A DNA stretch of 64,000 nt from Hypericum androsaemum (GCA_963995505.1 OZ023181.1:9730221-9794220); one strand, 5' to 3'. Shown: positions 1-11,379, numbered from the stretch's first letter. Numbers and translations: made by a program. Notes: generated by a model from the sequence alone, not told the origin.

Positions 1-1547
1 CTTTTTCACTGATATAGGCTGGTGGCTCATTCTTTTCAGTAACTACCTAATCCTCTATAGCTGGCTTCATCGGTTCGGCACAAACTTTTGAAGAAGATTT
101 GTTCTCAAGTGGTGGCTTTCTCTAGAGTCTTTGAGGGAATGGAGGTGGAGGGACATAAGATGGTGGAGGAATATACGGTTCATCATCCTCGTCCATACTC
201 CTCAATGTGATGGCCATCACTTGTCCTTGCGGGTTGGACTCCGTGTTGCTGGGTAGAGAACCTATTTGCCTTTGAGTGTTTGCTGCAGCCAAATTTCAGA
301 GTTCGATCTACATCTTCTTGATTTGTGTGGCCTGCCCCTTTAGGTATGTCTCAAACTCTTGTTGACACACCTTACAATGATCCTTCACTGTATAGTAATA
401 CTTTGTTGCTGGATGGACTACTGGAATACCCCTGCCAATTGGTCAATTTTGGAGAAGATGTTGACTTGGTCTCCCACTAATTGATCGATCTTCTCACCCA
501 TTGCTTTGACTTGATCTCCCAGTTATGGCTTCTTGGGTTCTTGCTGGGTACCAGTGTTGTTTGCCTGCTAGCTAAATCGAGAGAAATTTGGCTAAACATT
601 AGTTTGCTTTGAGCCGCCCAATCCTGGTGGTGTTCTATCAGTAATAGATTGAATCTCTCCCAACTGAGGACAGTCATTAGTATGATTCGATTCTTTGCAA
701 AGCTCATATTTATTTTGCACTGTATCTGCCTTTTCCTTGCCATTGGTCAATTCTTCAAGTTTTTTGGTCAGTGTTTCCACTTTAGCTTCAAGCTTCATAA
801 TGGTATCCACTTCAAGGACCCCTCAGGTTGTTTCCTTATGTGGTTGCTTGGCGCGTTCACTTGGCCACATACTATTGACCTCGGCCATCTCCTCCATCAA
901 ACGAGCAGCTTCATCAGCAGTCTTCCTCAAGAACACCCTTGAGATTAGGCATCGATGTGAGCACAGGATGGGCCATCTAACCCATTGTAGAAGATCTTCA
1001 TGAGGTTTTTCTGAGTTATGCCATGTTGAGAAAAGGAACTTTGGAGATCCGTGAAGCATTCCCAAGCCTCATAGATGCTCTCCCCATCACCTTGTATAAA
1101 GGTGTTTATATCCCGCAAGAGCTTGGCTAACTTGGCCATCGAGAAGAATTTTCAAAGAAAAGTATGGGTCAGATTATTCCAACTCTGAATCGTCTCTCGT
1201 TTTAACTTATTGTACCAAATACGAGCTCGGTCCTTCAAAAAAAAGTGGAAGAGATGTAGCTTCAAAACATCATCATTGATCCATTGAAATGTCATGATAT
1301 TACAAATGTCCTCAAACCGAGAGAGATGGTCTTGAGGGTCTTCACTTGGAAATCTGCCAAATTGGACCAAATTTTGCAATAATCCGACAATTGCTACTGG
1401 AATCTGGAAAGAGTTGGGACCTACAGGTGGTTGTTGTAGACCATTAGGATTCTCATTCCATGTAGAAATGGATGATTCTAGCAGTGTCCTTCTTTATGGT
1501 GCGTCTCCTACAGCTTGGAGTGCTCTTTCTTTCTGATTGTGTGCCAT
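1..1547 (-). pseudogene. Ty3/gypsy gag remnant (element A)
   Basis: This is a decayed capsid (Gag) frame of a gypsy retrotransposon that runs off the left edge. The first ATG after the leader is at 1547, with a stop about 17 codons in. The best conserved block (1152-1379) contains FGRFPSEDPQDHLSRFEDIC and ends RIWYNKLKRETIQSWNNL, the usual retrotransposon gag helix block. Farther along (945-1139) come the matrix/capsid part with EAWECFTDLQ and IFYNGLDG, then a damaged zinc knuckle near 690 (ELCKESNHTNDC). The C-terminal part (about 1-330) has the proline-rich linker seen before protease in Athila/Tat-type elements. Several stops and frame changes make it nonfunctional. It lies directly downstream of its own PBS and LTR. 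Confidence 0.8.
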
Positions 1548-1755
1548 CGATCTCGCTTGGTCCCTCTTTTTATGCCTAATTACCCTTGCGAGTACTCCGA
1601 TGTTAACCTCAAGCACAGTATTTATGTCAAGGTCTAATCCTTCGCACCGGGTTTTTGGCATGCACTAGAGAATCCTGAAAAAGAAAGCACATAAAATCAA
1701 TGAGTTTGCTACATAAAACCAATTCCTTTTGATTTTATTTCCTAAAATCTCAGTT

Positions 1756-1773
1756 CTGTGTCGACAACGCCAA
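1756..1773 (-). other. Primer-binding site of element A
   Basis: On the minus strand this reads TTGGCGTTGTCGACACAG, directly after the LTR end. It resembles the TGGCGCCGTTGCCGGGGA site (complement of the 3' end of tRNA-Asp) used by Athila-type elements, with several changes. Confidence 0.55.
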
Positions 1774-1775
1774 TT

Positions 1776-3282
1776 TGATGTACGAAAAATTGAGAATAAT
1801 TAAACACGTAATCAAATAGTATAGTGAATAAGTAAGGTTCGTAACTGAGAGTTAGAATACGAAATTAAAATAATTAATTATGCGAAGCGAGGGAATTAAA
1901 TATTTATAAGGAAGTAAACAAGGTTAAAAGTAAATAAACTAAATCAAGGAATGTAACAAAACAAGTTGTGAATCAGTGGAGACAAACGAGCACGATACCC
2001 TTATGGATTAACTACCTATGTCGAGATTATGATTCATATGAAGTTATAACTAGTACCCGAAGTCTTCTAAAATATCTCCCTAACGCTTTCACTCATTAGG
2101 GTGACAAAACCAAACTAGCAAAGACCTAGGTTACTAATTAACGCTTTCTTTCATTAATTAGACCTAGAACTACACTAACATAATTATGAAGATTCCTCCT
2201 AACGGGTTACCCTTACGATATTAAGACGTCTAATTAATATGTAAGAATATGCTAATTGATTCTTTCCATTAACTTAAGTATCTTTCGGTCCACTATCATT
2301 AACTCACATCATAATCTAAGTGGCTAATTTAGATTAAGCATTAAGCATACTAATTAATAACTAATACATAAGATATTCAAACCACAACCTAACATAGATA
2401 ATCAATCACATAATTAGGGCATCGCACTCACAAGAAAACTAGCCGCTAAGTATAATCATGAAGCATAAGATAATAATGAAGGACATGGTGTAGAATAGCA
2501 TAAAAGATAGAGAAAGAGAGGGCTTAGTCGTTGGAGCAAGCCGTTCCAATCTCCTCCTCCAGCTAGACCTCCACGTGCACTTTATTAATATCAAAGCGTA
2601 ATTCTCAATGTCTCAGGGAAAAGTATGTCCAATACCTAAGGAGCTATGACCTATATATACCCAAGCATCTAACTAGAGAATAGGAAAGCCTAGCAGAGGT
2701 TAGCCTAAATAAGAAGTCCTATTAGCCAATCAGAAGAGGTTTAAATAAGAAAAATAAATATATCTGAGGTCCTACGGCTGAAACAAGAGGCCAGAGATCA
2801 AGAGAATCCAAAATGGGCGAGATATCTAACTAAAAAAGGAGTCCAAAATAAGTTGAAATCGGGCGCCTAACAGCTGCTGGGTACCTAGCGGCCGCTAGGT
2901 GGCTGAAACTCAGACATTTAGTAACCTCACCCTAGCATTTGCTGGAGGTTTGGCGGCCTCTAGGCTCCAAAGAGTTCGGGGCTTGGTGGCTGCTGGCCCA
3001 TTCATTTTCGTCGCGTCTTCGTATTTTGTAATTTTGACCCTCTTCCACTTCGAATTTGGCTTGGCTATAAAAGATGAAATGTAGATCTCTCCTCAAGCCT
3101 TCCAATGATTTCAATGTGCTTCACTTCCTATCACAAAATATGACAAAGGGTAGTTGTCAACTCCATGACACAAATACATAAAAATGATATGAGACTCGGC
3201 ACAACTAGATGAAAATAGTTAAAAACACGATTAAACACAAGCAAAAAACATAATGAATAGGTGAGTGTTTACATACTCATCA
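1776..3282 (-). repeat. 5' LTR of element A
   Basis: The LTR is about 1.5 kb and reads on the minus strand from TGATGAGTATGTAAACACTC at 3282 to CA at 1776, just before the PBS. It has the same TGATGA start as the LTRs at 3832-5426, 16745-18255, 37834-39271 and 61411-63206, so these belong to one superfamily. Its right flank (3283 on) is gag sequence of element B, which shows insertion into that gag. The left part is AT-rich. No second LTR of this element lies in the window. Confidence 0.7.
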
Positions 3283-3723
3283 CTCCGACAGATTCACATT
3301 TTCATATTGCTTAAAGGTCCCAATGTCCATCACCACATGTCCTTGCTTTTCATATACAAAGTAATTCTCTAAGAAAGCACTTGCTAATTCGTACCATGTG
3401 GTGATTTAGATATCACTCATTCCTTCGTACCACTTTCGTCCTTGCCATTGCAAGGTGAATGGGAACAACTTCATCTTCACCCTCTCCTCAAAAACTTCTT
3501 TTATCTCAAGGGCAGCACAAATGATCAAGAATCCCAAAAGATGGTGATTAGGGTCACTTTCTCTCATCCCATCAAATTGCATTGTAGTCTTCAGGATGGA
3601 GAGCATCAACGGTGTCACTTTAAAGTCCACTCTCCCATTCCATGAAGACCTATACTCATCCCATATTGTCTCCTTCATAGTTGTACTTGAGACCAAAGGG
3701 GTACTCATACTAGGATCAATCAA
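3283..3723 (-). pseudogene. Ty3/gypsy gag fragment (element B)
   Basis: The minus-strand frame from the ATG at 3723 has 105 codons, including TTMQFDGMRESDPNHHLLGF and FPFTLQWQGRKWYEGMSD, the standard gypsy gag capsid block. After a stop near 3406 the same protein can be followed in another frame to the insertion point of element A at 3282. The N-terminal part of gag is present; the rest would lie beyond the window to the left. It follows its own LTR and PBS (3804-3832). Confidence 0.75.
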
Positions 3724-3803
3724 AAAATAAAAAGATAAATAGTGATAATAAAAATAACCAAATCAAGAATGCAAATCTACTAGGGTGCCTTGGGGAGACG
3801 CCG

Positions 3804-3823
3804 CTCCTAGGAAATGGCACCAA
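3804..3823 (-). other. Primer-binding site of element B
   Basis: The minus strand reads TTGGTGCCATTTCCTAGGAG, eight bases after the LTR end. It is a diverged form of the TGGCGCC-type site (tRNA-Asp-like) shared with elements L and M. Confidence 0.6.
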
Positions 3824-3831
3824 CTAAAGAG

Positions 3832-5426
3832 TGGATTTTTGGTCTACCTTGATATAATAGGGAGTACGGGTATAATATCAAACCACAAGGAGCGGATTCA
3901 AGACATCTCGAGTGGGATGCAATTAAAATTAGGTTAATTAGTATTTTATGAAAGGTTTGGGTGAAGTAAGCAATGACAAAGATTAAGTTCAAAGGGTATA
4001 AAGAAAATTTAAAGGAAATTGGGCCAGGTGCCCTTTGTACATCCCTACGTGTTTGATCTCTCTTGGGCTTTTATGTCCATGGTGTGTCTAGGTGAATTAA
4101 GATATGGTGCTTCACGGCTAAGTACTTCACGTCACAAAGAAGGTACTAGGGAGATCTTAGCGAGAGCATCACTCACACCCAATGTTGGTAAGTTGTCAAT
4201 CTCACCTAGGTATTGAGACTACCACTCTTGCCCTCCTAAACCTCACTCATTAATGCACCACCCTTTGGCCAACTACACACTACCATTCCGGGTAAAGTCC
4301 ATTTTCACGGCTAAGTCCGTTCGGTAATGTATAGTCTAGCGGTTAGGCTTTTCTATGCTCCCCTTCATGGCTAAGTACTTCAGGTCACGCTTCAATCGAT
4401 TGGGAAGGACTCTAGGTCGTTACTAGTGCTACTCGTCCCTATGTTCCAACGGAGGTCCGTTACCAAATGCATTACGCCCACTAATTGCTACACGCTCTAA
4501 AGGTTAAGCCCATTCGAAACCAAGTATTTTGGGAGCACTAAGGCACCCGACCCAAAAGAAAACTACTCACACATCACCATTTAATTAAAACGACAACACA
4601 TGAAAGGGAACAATGTCATAAGAGAGAAATTAAGAGGAAGGGATAGAGAATTCTCAATCGTGGTGAAGAGTCACTCGATCCTCTCCCGACATCCGCTCCT
4701 TGTTCCTTGAGCTCCTCCTCCAACTACTTAAAAACCATAAATTTAAGATCTTATCTCAAAGCTTACAAAATGAGAGGTTGAGGGAGTATTTATAGAGAAG
4801 TCTCCCCCTCAACCCTAAAATAAGGTAAAATGTTTGAAAAGTCCTCAAAATATCTAATTCTCCTAGGCAAAATTTGGCAAAAATTCTGTCTAGTGCAAGT
4901 AGCGTCATCCGGCGAGCTAAGCTGGCATGCAATTCTGGTTTTTAGGCGCTGACCGACGGGTGCAGCTTGGGCACCGCCGGGTGGGCGATTCTACCGTTTG
5001 GCAGGTTCTTCGTGAAAAGCATACCTCATTCTCTTTGAATGCTGCTCGGCGGGCTGGGGGCACCGTTTGGTGGGACATAGAGGGCTGGAGGAAAATTTGG
5101 ATGAAGTCCTCCTGTAGTCTGTCAGATGGGGCGTCGTTCGGCTAATTCTATAGGAGAGACGCTAGCCGGTGTGAATTTTACAGTTTGGCGATTGCAGATT
5201 GGTTCTGGCTTGCTATCTCTCGGCCCGGCTCTTCCAACGCTCGCCTCTTCTCACTTGATCCTTGCGTCCTAGTAAAATCCTCCTCCAAAAAACATGAAGA
5301 CAAAAAGGGTGAAACCATCCTAGGCAATAGACCTAAGAATGGCATAAAATGACTCAAACAAACTCGAAAATGGGTCTAATTGAGCCTAAAATGAGGAGAT
5401 AAAATGAGCATTTCTGGCATTCATCA
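3832..5426 (-). repeat. 5' LTR of element B
   Basis: This LTR of about 1.6 kb on the minus strand starts TGATGAATGCCAGAAATGCT at 5426 and ends CA at 3832. A TATAAATACT box lies at about 4787-4797. It carries the GGCACCCGACCC block (about 4542) found in the other Athila-like LTRs here. It aligns by eye with 35310-36025 and, in inverse orientation, with 37834-39271. The right flank is the pol frame of copia element C, so B inserted into C. GCTAA (5427-5431) is the expected target-site copy. Confidence 0.75.
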
Positions 5427-6697
5427 GCTAACAACGGCTTCACATTCCCTGTACAAAACCTATCCAACACCTTTGACATGCACGTGCCTTTAGACAACTA
5501 TAGCAGGAACTTACTAACTTTGTCTCCGCGAATCCCAACTCCACTCAAACTATTCATGTCAAGCCTTTGCTCCATCACACAAGAGCTTTTCTCCCCTCCA
5601 TCGGAACCTAACAAGGTGACTCCACCAACAACTGTGTTCCCCACTAACATGTAGGTATTCCTAGCATCCCTTTCACCCTTCATCACCACCACAACATTTC
5701 TCTCCACCTCAATTAGTTTGCATACAACCTTATAGTTGCACCTACTATAATCCAAGGCACTTAATTATATCAAATTTCTTTCCAACTTCGGAATATGCCT
5801 AACCCCACACAACTTTCTTTCAACACCATCCCACATCTTGATCCGGATATCACCTTTGCCAGCAATTCGACAAGTAGAACCATCATCCATAGTCACCATA
5901 CCTGAATCAACGAACTTGTAGGTGTCGAACCACCCTCTCTGAGGCGTCATATCAAAAGAGCAAGCGATATCCAAAATCCAAGAATCAGAATACTTTGGAC
6001 CTGATAAGACAGAAAGAACATCACCATCTGACCCATCCAAATATGAGGCCATATTCACGAAACTGGATCCTTTTCCCTCTTTTCCTCCACGATCATGACT
6101 ACCCCTCACAAACAGCCCTACTATTTGATCATTTCCGATTTTCCTCCTTTGATGAAACTCTAACAAAGAACTTGTGATATTCTCCAACACCAGAGACTCC
6201 TTCCCCCAAGTTAGAGTTGTGACCAAATTTTTGTAGGATCCCGGTAAAAAATTTAGGAGCAACAATGTCTTATCTTCTTCCTCGAACTTCACATCAACCT
6301 TTCTCAAGTCGCTCATAAGTTGACTGAGATCATTATGTTTTGGCTCAAATCTGAGCCCTCCTTCATCTTGAGCCCGTACAATCTTTGCTTAAGAAAGCTT
6401 GTTCGACAAAGACTTAGACATATATATTGCCTCCAATTTCTTCCATACCTCAGCTAGTGACTCCTCATCTATGACATGATACAACACATCGTCCGCCAAG
6501 TACAAGCAAATTATTGCCACTACCTTGGCTCCCATCTCCTTCCACTCTTGCTCCTCCATCTTCTCGGGCTTCTTCTCCGAGAGCACGATAACCATCCCTT
6601 GTTGGAAAAGGAGATCCTTGACACGTTTTTTCCATAACCCAAAATTCGATGAGCCATCGAACTTCACAAGAGCAAACTTCATGCCGTGATCTGACAT
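5427..6697 (-). pseudogene. Ty1/copia gag-protease remnant (element C)
   Basis: The minus-strand frame starts at the ATG at 6697. It opens with a Tnt1/Tork-like gag (KFDGSSNFGLWKKRVKDLL, then LADDVLYHVIDEE) to a stop near 6389, and resumes at 6316 (EEEDKTLLLLNFLPGSYKNL). The zinc knuckle expected after RGG is missing. The protease block follows at about 5985 (WILDIACSFDMTP): the usual Asp-Ser-Gly active site reads Asp-Ile-Ala, so it should be inactive. The frame continues to 5498 as the protease-integrase linker and stops at 5427, where element B interrupts it. Integrase and RT are not in the window. Confidence 0.8.
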
Positions 6698-6723
6698 CCT
6701 CCAACCTTAGTTCTGATACCACT

Positions 6724-7250
6724 TGTTAGTTATTCAGCAACTTCGAGAACAAAATGCGCAAAGAATACGAACACAAGAGATTACGTGGTTCGGCCTAATG
6801 CCTACGTTCACGGGGAGCAAAGAGAACTTTTATTGATGGATCCGAGTCACAAAGGAATACAAAACCCTATGGTAACACGTCCTTATATAATAGACGAACC
6901 CTTGGTGTACAAAAAATCTATCTAGTTCAAATTAGGAGTCCGAAACAAGAGTCAAAACTAATATGAAAAAATATGCATGTCGCTACTTGCGATCGCAAGA
7001 AAATTGGCGATCGCCAACTTAGGCAAAATTATTGCCAACTCCAACAGGTACGAGTCTTTTGGAATATATTTTTTAACGAGGTCATCGACTACAACTTTGT
7101 ACGATATACGGGAAAATCCTGCGTGTTGATGGGTAGATACTTTTAGGTGGGCAGACCGTTTTGCTGGAATAGGCGAGCAGAGTTGCATGATGCCTTAGGT
7201 GATCATGTGTGTCGATGTTGTGATTTTTTATGATTAATGAAGTGATGTAT
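6724..7250 (-). repeat. 5' LTR and PBS of copia element C
   Basis: The minus-strand sequence GTGGTATCAGAAC (6710-6722) matches the initiator-Met-tRNA primer-binding site of copia elements. The LTR ends just before it at 6724. The LTR has the block GATTACGTGGTTCGGCC (about 6780), seen in many copia LTRs. The far end of the LTR is not clear, and about 7250 is an estimate. The palindromic stretch near 6990-7015 (gcgatcgc twice) lies inside it. Confidence 0.55.
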
Positions 7251-7627
7251 TTATCCCTAAAAAAATATTACTCAATGTTATATTAGTAATTTAAAACTCA
7301 AAAATTTTCTATTACTTTTTTACAATATCTGCTATCTAATAAATTTGCAATGATGTTTTAGCTCTAAAATAATTCTCATTTGCCAATTGTTTCCGGGTGA
7401 CATGACGCTATACACAAAAAATATAGAAAAATAACAAAAAATTGCCGAGGCTATACCAATACAAGCCCTCAACCTCATATCAAATATAAGCTAATAGGTC
7501 GCATTTTTTCTTCCGCATATTTCTTACGAGGTTTTATTTTGGTAGAGGTTTATTGGGAGTGGATTCAATGCGGGACCTAATTAGGGGGTCCCGCACCGTG
7601 CACGATATAATCTTGTCAATTGATTTG
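7251..7627. other. AT-rich spacer with a perfect hairpin
   Basis: No gene was recognised. The stretch is AT-rich. At 7569-7595 there is a perfect 9-bp inverted repeat (TGCGGGACC and GGTCCCGCA) around a 9-base loop, directly before the truncated left edge of the tandem array. Confidence 0.5.
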
Positions 7628-8238
7628 ATGATGAATATGATGAGGAGTTTGAAGTTATTCTTCCATCATGCAAAGCCCCTTCAACCAATTGCTTGAAGAA
7701 AGGAGAATCTCATTGGACTCCAGATGCCGAGAAAAGTTTCAAAACTATCAAAGAAAGGTTGTCTAGTGCACTTGTTCTTCCGGTTACTAACTTTGATAAA
7801 TTGTTTGACGTTGACAGTAACTCTAGCATTGAAGAAGATGTTGAAGATGTCAAGTTGGTGAATGCGCATATATCCCAGATGGCTCGGGCTTACGGAGTCG
7901 AATATGTCGAGCATATAGATTTTATTGGAGTCGACAAGTTCGTATATGAGGGAAGTTCTCCGTTGTTGGACATGTGGAACAACCTCAAGGATTCTGAAAG
8001 ATTGGCCCGACAAGTTGAGTTTCTAGTTTTTCATGGCATCTTGGTTTCGAAATATCTATTTTGTTGGACCGGAAGATGTCAGGTGCAGTCCCGACGTTCG
8101 AGTACAAGCAACTACAAAATTCGAGGACAAATTTTCTCAAACCCGGAGGGAATGATGCGGGGCAAGGGAAGGCGTATAGCCTTGTTTTGTCACTTGGATA
8201 ATTGTGAGAAGGTGTACGGGTTTATTTCAATTAAGTAG
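7628..8238 (+). pseudogene. Element D frame, 5'-truncated first copy
   Basis: The C-terminal part of the 323-residue frame described at 8638-9609. Identity with the full copies starts in the acidic repeat at about 7628. The upstream start codon, PBS and LTR are missing. By eye it matches the copy at 8999-9609 without differences and shares its bases at the positions where copies 3 and 4 differ. Confidence 0.7.
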
Positions 8239-8601
8239 TGCATGCATGGTACATGCGAAGGCATGGGGTTCTTTTTAATTAAATGATGCAGACTTGGATC
8301 AAATTAAATAAGGCAAATTGAAGGTCATTTCTTTTGGCTATATAAAGCCATGTAACCATGTAATGGATATATCGTTGAATAATAAAATCATTACCAGATA
8401 AACCTTTCCAATTATCTGTGTTGATAGTTGAAGAACATTATCCTGGGTATTCTTAGAATCAACGGGCTTGTGTTATTTATTCTGTCTCATCTCCGGTATT
8501 CCGAGGAATCAACGGATTCATAGACTTCTATCCTTGGTACGACTCCGGCATCTTGTGAGATCAACGGATTTGTACGTATTATTATCTCTTGCGCTGCGTC
8601 A
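8183..8601 (+). repeat. LTR 1 of element D array
   Basis: The right end at 8601 (GCGTCA) is fixed by comparison with the array edge at 12714. The left end (TGTTTTGTCACTTGG) is inferred from the purine-rich stretch GGGGCAAGGGAAGG just upstream and could be off by tens of bases. A TATATAAAGCC box lies at about 8340, followed by AATAAAA near 8382, a plausible promoter and poly(A) signal. Confidence 0.6.
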
Positions 8602-8617
8602 GTTGGTATCAGAGCCG
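8602..8617 (+). other. Primer-binding site of element D (copy 2)
   Basis: GTTGGTATCAGAGCCG directly follows the LTR. It matches the common plant PBS complementary to the 3' end of initiator Met-tRNA. Identical sites recur at 9973 and 11344. None follows the last LTR, which is the true 3' LTR. Confidence 0.75.
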
Positions 8618-8637
8618 CGTTCGCTTCTAAAATCGGC

Positions 8638-9609
8638 ATGCCTCCCCGACGGAACCCGCGTTATACGACTATGGCTGACATCCAGGATTGGGAAGATCTA
8701 GATCAAAAGATCGGGCGGGTGGTCGAGGCTCGTGTGGAAGCAGTGTTCGAACGACGGATGGAGACCATGGTCGACCAGCTAACTGAAAGAATTGGTGTGA
8801 TGATGAATGCCAACCTTAGGGGTGGGCATGACGTAAACCCTACGGTGAAAATGGAAGAATTTCATATGAACCCTATATACGACAGGGAGTCTGAGTATGA
8901 AGAACCACCGTACGAAGATGACGAGCCACCGTACGAAGATGAAGAACCACCGTACGAAGATGATGGCCCAATCCATGATGAAGATGATGGCCCGATATAT
9001 GATGAATATGATGAGGAGTTTGAAGTTATTCTTCCATCATGCAAAGCCCCTTCAACCAATTGCTTGAAGAAAGGAGAATCTCATTGGACTCCAGATGCCG
9101 AGAAAAGTTTCAAAACTATCAAAGAAAGGTTGTCTAGTGCACTTGTTCTTCCGGTTACTAACTTTGATAAATTGTTTGACGTTGACAGTAACTCTAGCAT
9201 TGAAGAAGATGTTGAAGATGTCAAGTTGGTGAATGCGCATATATCCCAGATGGCTCGGGCTTACGGAGTCGAATATGTCGAGCATATAGATTTTATTGGA
9301 GTCGACAAGTTCGTATATGAGGGAAGTTCTCCGTTGTTGGACATGTGGAACAACCTCAAGGATTCTGAAAGATTGGCCCGACAAGTTGAGTTTCTAGTTT
9401 TTCATGGCATCTTGGTTTCGAAATATCTATTTTGTTGGACCGGAAGATGTCAGGTGCAGTCCCGACGTTCGAGTACAAGCAACTACAAAATTCGAGGACA
9501 AATTTTCTCAAACCCGGAGGGAATGATGCGGGGCAAGGGAAGGCGTATAGCCTTGTTTTGTCACTTGGATAATTGTGAGAAGGTGTACGGGTTTATTTCA
9601 ATTAAGTAG
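8638..9609 (+). CDS. Chimeric gag-pol-scar protein of element D, copy 2
   Basis: This is a 323-residue frame whose ATG lies about 20 bases after the PBS. Residues 1-85 look like the start of a gypsy Gag (MPPRRNPRYTT, helical KIGRVVEARVEAVFERR). Residues 86-130 are an acidic repeat of YEDDEPP units (24-bp DNA period). Residues 144-187 match the RT to RNase H junction of gypsy polyproteins (HWTPDAEKSFKTIKERLSSA, NFDKLFDVDS), so a large deletion joined gag to RNase H. Residues 188 to about 250 are unassigned. The last 70 residues are read out of frame: in the +1 frame this DNA encodes a typical polyprotein tail (KFEDKFSQTRRE, stop near 9526). No capsid core, zinc knuckle, RT or integrase is present. 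Whether it is translated is unknown. Confidence 0.6.
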   Translation: MPPRRNPRYTTMADIQDWEDLDQKIGRVVEARVEAVFERRMETMVDQLTERIGVMMNANLRGGHDVNPTVKMEEFHMNPIYDRESEYEEPPYEDDEPPYEDEEPPYEDDGPIHDEDDGPIYDEYDEEFEVILPSCKAPSTNCLKKGESHWTPDAEKSFKTIKERLSSALVLPVTNFDKLFDVDSNSSIEEDVEDVKLVNAHISQMARAYGVEYVEHIDFIGVDKFVYEGSSPLLDMWNNLKDSERLARQVEFLVFHGILVSKYLFCWTGRCQVQSRRSSTSNYKIRGQIFSNPEGMMRGKGRRIALFCHLDNCEKVYGFISIK

Positions 9610-9972
9610 TGCATGCATGGTACATGCGAAGGCATGGGGTTCTTTTTAATTAAATGATGCAGACTTGGATCAAATTAAATAAGGCAAATTGAAGGTCATT
9701 TCTTTTGGCTATATAAAGCCATGTAACCATGTAATGGATATATCGTTGAATAATAAAATCATTACCAGATAAACCTTTCCAATTATCTGTGTTGATAGTT
9801 GAAGAACATTATCCTGGGTATTCTTAGAATCAACGGGCTTGTGTTATTTATTCTGTCTCATCTCCGGTATTCCGAGGAATCAACGGATTCATAGACTTCT
9901 ATCCTTGGTACGACTCCGGCATCTTGTGAGATCAACGGATTTGTACGTATTATTATCTCTTGCGCTGCGTCA
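9554..9972 (+). repeat. LTR 2 of element D array
   Basis: It repeats LTR 1 at +1371 bp and appears identical to it at every position checked, including the T in GGATTTGTACG near the 3' end. Confidence 0.6.
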
Positions 9973-10008
9973 GTTGGTATCAGAGCCGCGTTCGCTTCTA
10001 AAATCGGC

Positions 10009-10980
10009 ATGCCTCCCCGACGGAACCCGCGTTATACGACTATGGCTGACATCCAGGATTGGGAAGATCTAGATCAAAAGATCGGGCGGGTGGTCGAGGC
10101 TCGTGTGGAAGCAGTGTTCGAACGACGGATGGAGACCATGGTCGACCAGCTAACTGAAAGAATTGGTGTGATGATGAATGCCAACCTTAGGGGTGGGCAT
10201 GACGTAAACCCTACGGTGAAAATGGAAGAATTTCATATGAACCCTATATACGACAGGGAGTCTGAGTATGAAGAACCACCGTACGAAGATGACGAGCCAC
10301 CGTACGAAGATGAAGAACCACCGTACGAAGATGATGGCCCAATCCATGATGAAGATGATGGCCCGATATATGATGAATATGATGAGGAGTTTGAAGTTAT
10401 TCTTCCATCATGCAAAGCCCCTTCAACCAATTGCTTGAAGAAAGGAGAATCAAATTGGACTCCAGATGCCGAGAAAAGTTTCAAAACTATCAAAGAAAGG
10501 TTGTCTAGTGCACTTGTTCTTCCGGTTCCTAACTTTGATAAATTGTTTGACGTTGACAGTAACTCTAGCATTGAAGAAGATGTTGAAGATGTCAAGTTGG
10601 TGAATGCGCATATATCCCAGATGGCTCGGGCTTACGGAGTCGAATATGTCGAGCATATAGATTTCATTGGAGTCGACAAGTTCGTATATGAGGGAAGTTC
10701 TCCGTTGTTGGACATGTGGAACAACCTCAAGGATTCTGAAAGATTGGCCCGACAAGTTGAGTTTCTAGTTTTTCATGGCATCTTGGTTTCGAAATATCTA
10801 TTTTGTTGGACCGGAAGATGTCAGGTGCAGTCCCGACGTTCGAGTACAAGCAACTACAAAATTCGAGGACAAATTTTCTCAAACCCGGAGGGAATGATGC
10901 GGGGCAAGGGAAGGCGTATAGCCTTGTTTTGTCACTTGGATAATTGTGAGAAGGTGTACGGGTTTATTTCAATTAAGTAG
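10009..10980 (+). CDS. Chimeric gag-pol-scar protein of element D, copy 3
   Basis: Same 323-codon frame as 8638-9609, with substitutions such as His to Asn before WTPDAEK and Thr to Pro in the VLPV-NFDKLF block. It stays open over its full length. Confidence 0.6.
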   Translation: MPPRRNPRYTTMADIQDWEDLDQKIGRVVEARVEAVFERRMETMVDQLTERIGVMMNANLRGGHDVNPTVKMEEFHMNPIYDRESEYEEPPYEDDEPPYEDEEPPYEDDGPIHDEDDGPIYDEYDEEFEVILPSCKAPSTNCLKKGESNWTPDAEKSFKTIKERLSSALVLPVPNFDKLFDVDSNSSIEEDVEDVKLVNAHISQMARAYGVEYVEHIDFIGVDKFVYEGSSPLLDMWNNLKDSERLARQVEFLVFHGILVSKYLFCWTGRCQVQSRRSSTSNYKIRGQIFSNPEGMMRGKGRRIALFCHLDNCEKVYGFISIK

Positions 10981-11343
10981 TGCATGCATGGTACATGCGA
11001 AGGCATGGGGTTCTTTTTAATTAAATGATGCAGACTTGGATCAAATTAAATAAGGCAGATTGAAGGTCATTTCTTTTGGCTATATAAAGCCATGTAACCA
11101 TGTAATGGATATATCGTTGAATAATAAAATCATTACCAGATAAACCTTTCCAATTATCTGTGTTGATAGTTGAAGAACATTATCCTGGGTATTCTTAGAA
11201 TCAACGGGCTTGTGTTATTTATTCTGTCTCATCTCCGGTATTCCGAGGAATCAACGGATTCATAGACTTCTATCCTTGGTACGACTCCGGCATCTTGTGA
11301 GATCAACGGATTCGTACGTATTATTATCTCTTGCGCTGCGTCA
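10925..11343 (+). repeat. LTR 3 of element D array
   Basis: It repeats at +1371 bp. It differs from LTRs 1 and 2 at a few bases, for example GGCAGATTG instead of GGCAAATTG (about 11055) and GGATTCGTACG near the end. Confidence 0.6.
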
Positions 11344-11379
11344 GTTGGTATCAGAGCCGCGTTCGCTTCTAAAATCGGC

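Noticed and set aside
7569..7595. Hairpin as a rolling-circle replication origin of a plant DNA virus
   Set aside because: The loop lacks the nonanucleotide TAATATTAC and there is no replication-protein frame nearby.
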